Assembly: GCA_003161205.1 (NCBI GenBank)
Contig: PMOU01000078.1
Location: 1 to 7,112 of the forward strand
Length of the DNA: 7,112 bases
DNA from: Actinomycetota bacterium
Lineage (GTDB): Bacteria; Actinomycetota; Actinomycetes; Streptosporangiales; Streptosporangiaceae
Direction of reading: 5' to 3'
The notes beneath the pieces are model-generated. The model searched no databases, was not told where the DNA came from, and saw only the letters and a program-made list of their open reading frames with translations. Made by a program: the position numbers and the translations under genes. The first letter of the stretch is position 1. Each line of letters opens with the position of its first letter. Shown piece by piece: positions 4,787 to 7,112 of the stretch.

Positions 4787-5800
4787 CTAGCCGCCAGGAT
4801 GGAGCGCCTTGGCGATGACGGTGATGGCGAAGACGAGGTAGGCGGCGATGATCAGGGCGCCGCTGCGGCGGTTGATGCCCCGGCCGGCCAGCGCCAGGGC
4901 GAAGGTGGCGACGGTGAGGACGCCGTACCAGACGGCCACCCGCAGGGCACCGCCGAGGCCGGGGCTGGCGATGATCACGGCCGGGATCAGCAGCCCGGCC
5001 AGGACGTTGAGGGTGTTGCTGTTGAAGGCCTCGCTGAGCGTGGCCGCGGCCCGTCCCCGGCGGGCCAGGAAGACGGCCGCGACGGCGTTGGGCATGCTGG
5101 TCACGGCCGCCAGGACGATGCCGCCGGTGATCACGCCCGGCACCGCCCAGCGAGCGCCGAGCGTTGAGGCGGTGCGCTCCATGGCCGCGCTGGCCGCCAC
5201 CACGACGGCGAGTGCGAGGACGGCGATGGCCGCGTCTCGCGGGCCGCCCTTGCCGGGGAGGATGGCGCCGGACACTTCCTGTTCTTCCTCGGCGACGGCC
5301 CCGGCGAGCCAGGATCGCAGCCGGGGCGGGAGCGGCAGGGCGGAGCGGCCGGACGGGGGCACGGCCGACACGTACACATACGGTGCCAGCACGACCAAGG
5401 CCAGGACCAGGGCGGCCACCGGCGTGATCAGGCCGGTCACGGCGGCAATGGCCAGGGCCGCTATCCACAGCGCCACGGCGCCCTCGAAGATGACCACCCG
5501 GCGGTGCAGTTTGATGCCGCTGGCGACCACCGCGCCCAGCCCGATCAGGGCGGCCAGGTTGAACACGTTGGAGCCCAGGACCACGCCGGTGCCGATATCG
5601 TGCTGGCCGTGGGCCAGCGCGGTCACCGCCGAGGTGACCTCCGGGGTATCCGCGGCCAGCGCCGCGACCAGGCCGAGCAGCGCTTCGGACAGGCCGAGCC
5701 GGGCGCCCACCCGTTCCAGCCGTACGACCAGGACCGCGCTGGCACCCAGGCTGAGCGCGGCGGCGGCCACGAACACAGCCACCGCCCAGGGCGAGGACAT
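4787..5800 (-). CDS. CaCA-superfamily (Na+/Ca2+ exchanger-like) membrane protein
   Basis: This 337-residue, strongly hydrophobic protein has two inverted-repeat halves, each with a degenerate alpha motif, as in cation/Ca2+ exchangers of the inner membrane. The alpha-1 region spans about 44-90: LVAALAADTPEVTSAVTALAHG then GTGVVLGSNVFNLAALIG, with the ion-binding Glu54 and the GSN-FN signature. A hydrophilic linker with EEEQEV (171-176) separates the halves. The alpha-2 region spans about 223-270: ITGGIVLAAVTSMPNAVAAVFLA then LSEAFNSNTLNVLAGL. Here the Glu expected after the Pro is Asn238, and GSN-FN has become NSN-LN. The protein therefore belongs to the fold family, but the ions moved may differ. 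The ATG at 5800 is the only credible start: a TGA lies 19 codons upstream in frame and no other start codon was seen between. No clear Shine-Dalgarno is visible. Transcribed alone; the marR fragment lies just downstream. Confidence 0.85.
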   Translation of the reverse strand: MSSPWAVAVFVAAAALSLGASAVLVVRLERVGARLGLSEALLGLVAALAADTPEVTSAVTALAHGQHDIGTGVVLGSNVFNLAALIGLGAVVASGIKLHRRVVIFEGAVALWIAALAIAAVTGLITPVAALVLALVVLAPYVYVSAVPPSGRSALPLPPRLRSWLAGAVAEEEQEVSGAILPGKGGPRDAAIAVLALAVVVAASAAMERTASTLGARWAVPGVITGGIVLAAVTSMPNAVAAVFLARRGRAAATLSEAFNSNTLNVLAGLLIPAVIIASPGLGGALRVAVWYGVLTVATFALALAGRGINRRSGALIIAAYLVFAITVIAKALHPGG

Positions 5801-6148
5801 TATCGGGCGCCCGAGGGGGGCCTGGTGGATCCAGCCGGGGCGGTAACGCCGCCCGGATCAGCCGCGACACGACAGCAGGAGTCACATCGGTATCGTGTTG
5901 AGGCGCCTGGCTGGTTGGTCAGGATAGGCTCCGCCCGGTCTGGGCGGCATCGTGCGCCCGTCCGGCGTGACCGGCTCGCGTGACGGAGACCAGCCCCGCC
6001 TGCCGCGAGGGCCTGGCGCCCGGCTTGATCTTGAGCATGAACCGACCGTACTACTGGCCGTCGCCGAAGGCGCGCAGCTCTATCTCCCGGCCGGCAAGCC
6101 CGACCGCTTTAACCTCGCAGCCGGATTGTCCCGCCCCAAGGTTATTGA
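5801..6148. other. Region without a recognised gene; two hairpins
   Basis: The first part is the upstream region of the minus-strand exchanger gene. It holds two GC-rich inverted repeats. One, at 5836-5857, has a GTAA loop and an interrupted stem. The other is a perfect 6-bp stem CCGCCC/GGGCGG at 5931-5936 and 5942-5947 around GGTCT. Neither has a T-run. On the plus strand a frame of 71 codons (5952-6167) reads LDLEHEPTVLLAVAEGAQLYLPAGKPDRFNL near its end and looks partly protein-like. It has no recognised family and no good start, and it ends at the front of the PRC-barrel remnant. It may be more decayed coding DNA. Confidence 0.4.
5931..5947. repeat. Perfect inverted repeat (possible hairpin)
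   Basis: CCGCCC, a 5-base loop GGTCT, then GGGCGG. It lies 130 bp upstream of the exchanger start and outside any supported gene. It could be a weak factor-dependent terminator or a 5' leader hairpin of the exchanger transcript. In DNA this GC-rich a 6-bp stem also occurs by chance. Confidence 0.35.
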
Positions 6149-6351
6149 GATTTTTCGCGGCCGCTAGGAGCCGAGGGTCACAAGATCGGTGAGGCTGTCT
6201 ACGTTGACACCGGCACCGACCTGCCGTCATTCGGCACCGTCACAGCGGGATGCCGACCCGGCACCGGCTCGTGTTCGCGCCTCTTGACCAGGCGACCGTG
6301 GGTCCGGGGTACGTCAAGGTCTCCTACGGCAAGAAGCTGGTGAAGGATTCC
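6149..6351 (+). pseudogene. PRC-barrel-domain gene remnant with a one-base frameshift
   Basis: Two plus-strand frames together spell a PRC-barrel-like protein. The first frame, open after a TGA at 6146-6148, reads GAEGHKIGEAVYVDTGTDLP then SFGTVTAG up to about 6249. One base out of register, from an ATG at 6250, it continues MPTRHRLVFAPLDQATVG then PGYVKVSYGKKLVKDS to 6351. Joined, this is the familiar strand order of actinobacterial PRC-barrel proteins: a G-x-K-I-G turn, VDxxTxxPxF, then RLVFxPL and the V.V.Y....VKD strand. Loss of one base near 6247-6250 explains the shift. No valid start is seen upstream and the sequence after 6351 no longer fits, so the gene is truncated at both ends. PRC-barrel proteins are often stress-associated; this copy cannot be functional as it stands. 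Confidence 0.65.
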
Positions 6352-6376
6352 CGTCCCAGATGGAATGTGCTGAGCC

Positions 6377-6856
6377 GGACGGGCCTGGCCCGGTACAAGC
6401 CGAGCACGCCGACGCGGATCGCGCCGATCCGCAGCGGGAACGCGAAGATCGCCCGGGCTCCGGCCTGCCGTGGCGCGGGGGCGAAGGCCGCCACCAGCGC
6501 CCGGCTTCCGCGGTGCCCAGGTCCGAGGCCAGAACGGGCCCGCCGGACGCGGACGCATCCAGCGATGGTTCTTTTCCCGGTGTCAGCTGGAGCTCGGCAA
6601 GCTGCTTGCTGACCGCATCGGTCACCCGCATCAGGTGAACCGCTTCCCCGTCGCTGGCCGCCGTCAGCCAGCCGCCAGTGACGCTACCCGCGGCCGCGGC
6701 CGCCGCGCATGCATCCGCGGCGGACACACGCCTGCCCCAGCGGCCCGCCTGGGCGGCGAACGGTCCCAGACCCTCGGCGACGACACGGCCGCCCGGATCA
6801 CGGGCCCACCCGCCCTGACCGAGATGCTCCGCGTCCCGAAGATATTGTCCCTGGTC
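6377..6856 (-). pseudogene. GAF-domain sensory protein remnant, frameshifted and truncated
   Basis: On the minus strand a frame open from 6856 (just after a TGA at 6859-6857) reads GLGPFAAQAGRWGRRVSAAD, then GGWLTAASDGEAVHLMRVTD, then SKQLAELQLTPGKEPSLDAS and GPVLASDLGTAEAG. About 6490-6505 the homology moves to another frame, continuing AFAPAPRQAGARAIFAFPLR then IGAIRVGVLGLYRARPGP to about 6377, where it stops. Together these are the strands and helices of a GAF domain like those of actinobacterial GAF/ANTAR regulators (xELQxTxGExPxLDA, then AxFAFPLxxGAxRxGxLxLYRxxPGxL). The core TLGEGP has become TPGKEP, a further sign of decay. Any C-terminal ANTAR or other output domain is missing. The first in-frame start is GTG 6727, inside the domain. 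The remnant points at the PRC-barrel remnant, 25 bp away. Confidence 0.65.
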
Positions 6857-6944
6857 TCACCTCTAGGCCGCCCGCTGAGAGCGTCCTTGTCGCCGAACAC
6901 CAGTGCATCGTGGTCTCAGATGCGGCTCTCGCAGCCGGGTCCAC

Positions 6945-6950
6945 TACAGT
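6945..6950 (+). promoter_or_regulatory. Possible -10 box of the permease gene (leaderless transcript)
   Basis: TACAGT fits the TAnnnT rule of actinobacterial -10 boxes and ends 7 nt before the ATG at 6958. That spacing is the one expected when transcription begins at the start codon itself. No Shine-Dalgarno is seen before either ATG (6952 or 6958), and no clear -35 is present, as is common for such promoters. Confidence 0.4.
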
Positions 6951-6957
6951 CATGGCC

Positions 6958-7112
6958 ATGGCTTCACGCGGCCGGCCGCCGTCCGCCGCGGGCGGCCCTC
7001 AGCCAAGCCGGGGGCAGCTTAAGTCGGGCCAGCTCGGCACGTGGGACCTGACGGTCTCCACGGTGGCGAATATCGGGCCGGGGATCGATTTCTACTTCGC
7101 GTTCGGGGTGAT
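6958..7112 (+). CDS. APC-family amino acid permease, N-terminal part (runs off right edge)
   Basis: The frame from ATG 6958 stays open to the window end (51 full codons). After a Pro/Gly/Arg-rich cytoplasmic tail of about 20 residues it reads LKSGQLGTWDLTVSTVANIG then PGIDFYFAFGV. The L-K-x-G-x-L-G-T-W-D-L opening followed by a Gly-rich first half-helix is characteristic of the first transmembrane segment of APC-superfamily amino acid permeases. In these the broken helix (here IGPGID) binds the substrate. An in-frame ATG two codons earlier (6952) is an alternative start; 6958 is preferred because the TACAGT box sits at leaderless spacing. The substrate cannot be inferred from this fragment. 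The gene is separated from the decayed GAF remnant by about 100 bp and appears independent of the other genes. Confidence 0.72.
   Translation, partial: MASRGRPPSAAGGPQPSRGQLKSGQLGTWDLTVSTVANIGPGIDFYFAFGV

Noticed and set aside
4771..4787. GGGCA/TGCCC inverted repeat at the exchanger stop codon, considered as a terminator
   Set aside because: Only a 5-bp stem, no T-run, and it overlaps the last base of the stop codon.
4848..5846. 332-codon plus-strand frame opposite the exchanger
   Set aside because: Its composition is Ala/Arg/Thr/Ser-rich with no family pattern; the minus strand encodes a clear CaCA-type membrane protein.
5836..5857. GC-rich hairpin with GTAA loop, considered as a riboswitch or terminator
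   Set aside because: The stem is interrupted, there is no T-run and no conserved riboswitch core that I recognise; such stems are frequent in DNA of this composition.
4383..5885. 500-codon minus-strand frame across the SRPBCC, intergenic and exchanger regions
   Set aside because: It runs through two recognised genes in the wrong frame and is dominated by Arg, Gly and Pro, typical of a shadow frame.
6470..7051. 193-codon plus-strand frame near the right edge
   Set aside because: It is the shadow of the GAF remnant and is out of frame with the permease start; no family pattern.

Overview
The window is GC-rich throughout, with codon third positions mostly G or C, frequent GTG starts and stop/start overlaps of the GTGA or ATGA type. 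The gene families (ECF42-type sigma factor with DGPF/YCII partners, GAF and PRC-barrel proteins, APC permease) fit a soil-type actinomycete. Genus cannot be resolved from the sequence. No rRNA, tRNA, CRISPR array or intact mobile element was seen.

Layout. (1) Left edge to 838, minus strand: a MarR-family regulator whose stop overlaps the start of a ClC-type chloride channel/antiporter that runs off the edge. A perfect 13-bp palindrome lies in the regulator's promoter region. (2) 839-1175: no convincing gene. (3) 1176-1781, minus strand: an AhpD/carboxymuconolactone-decarboxylase-like protein, preceded in the same frame, across a TAG, by what looks like the C-terminal remnant of a second protein of that superfamily. 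(4) 1946-4641, plus strand: a tight four-gene operon. It encodes a DGPF/YCII protein, a small YCII-like protein, an ECF42-type sigma factor continuous in frame with a TfoX N-terminal-like domain, and an SRPBCC protein. A TGTCGA element upstream suggests the sigma factor drives its own operon. (5) 4655-4738, minus strand: an 84-bp remnant of a second marR gene. (6) 4787-5800, minus strand: a CaCA-type cation exchanger-like membrane protein with an altered second alpha repeat. (7) 5801-6856: decayed DNA holding a frameshifted PRC-barrel gene (plus) and a frameshifted, truncated GAF-domain gene (minus), pointing at each other. (8) 6958 to the right edge, plus strand: the N-terminus of an APC-family permease, possibly from a leaderless transcript.

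The main coherent unit is the ECF42 operon. Its most distinctive feature is the sigma factor-TfoX reading frame, which retains a good ribosome binding site and ATG exactly at the domain boundary. The flanks carry ion-transport genes and several broken genes. The two marR 5' ends, in direct orientation 3.9 kb apart, bracket the AhpD-like gene and the ECF42 operon. This points to past rearrangement. I see strong individual oddities but no clear evidence of a wholly undescribed multi-gene system.
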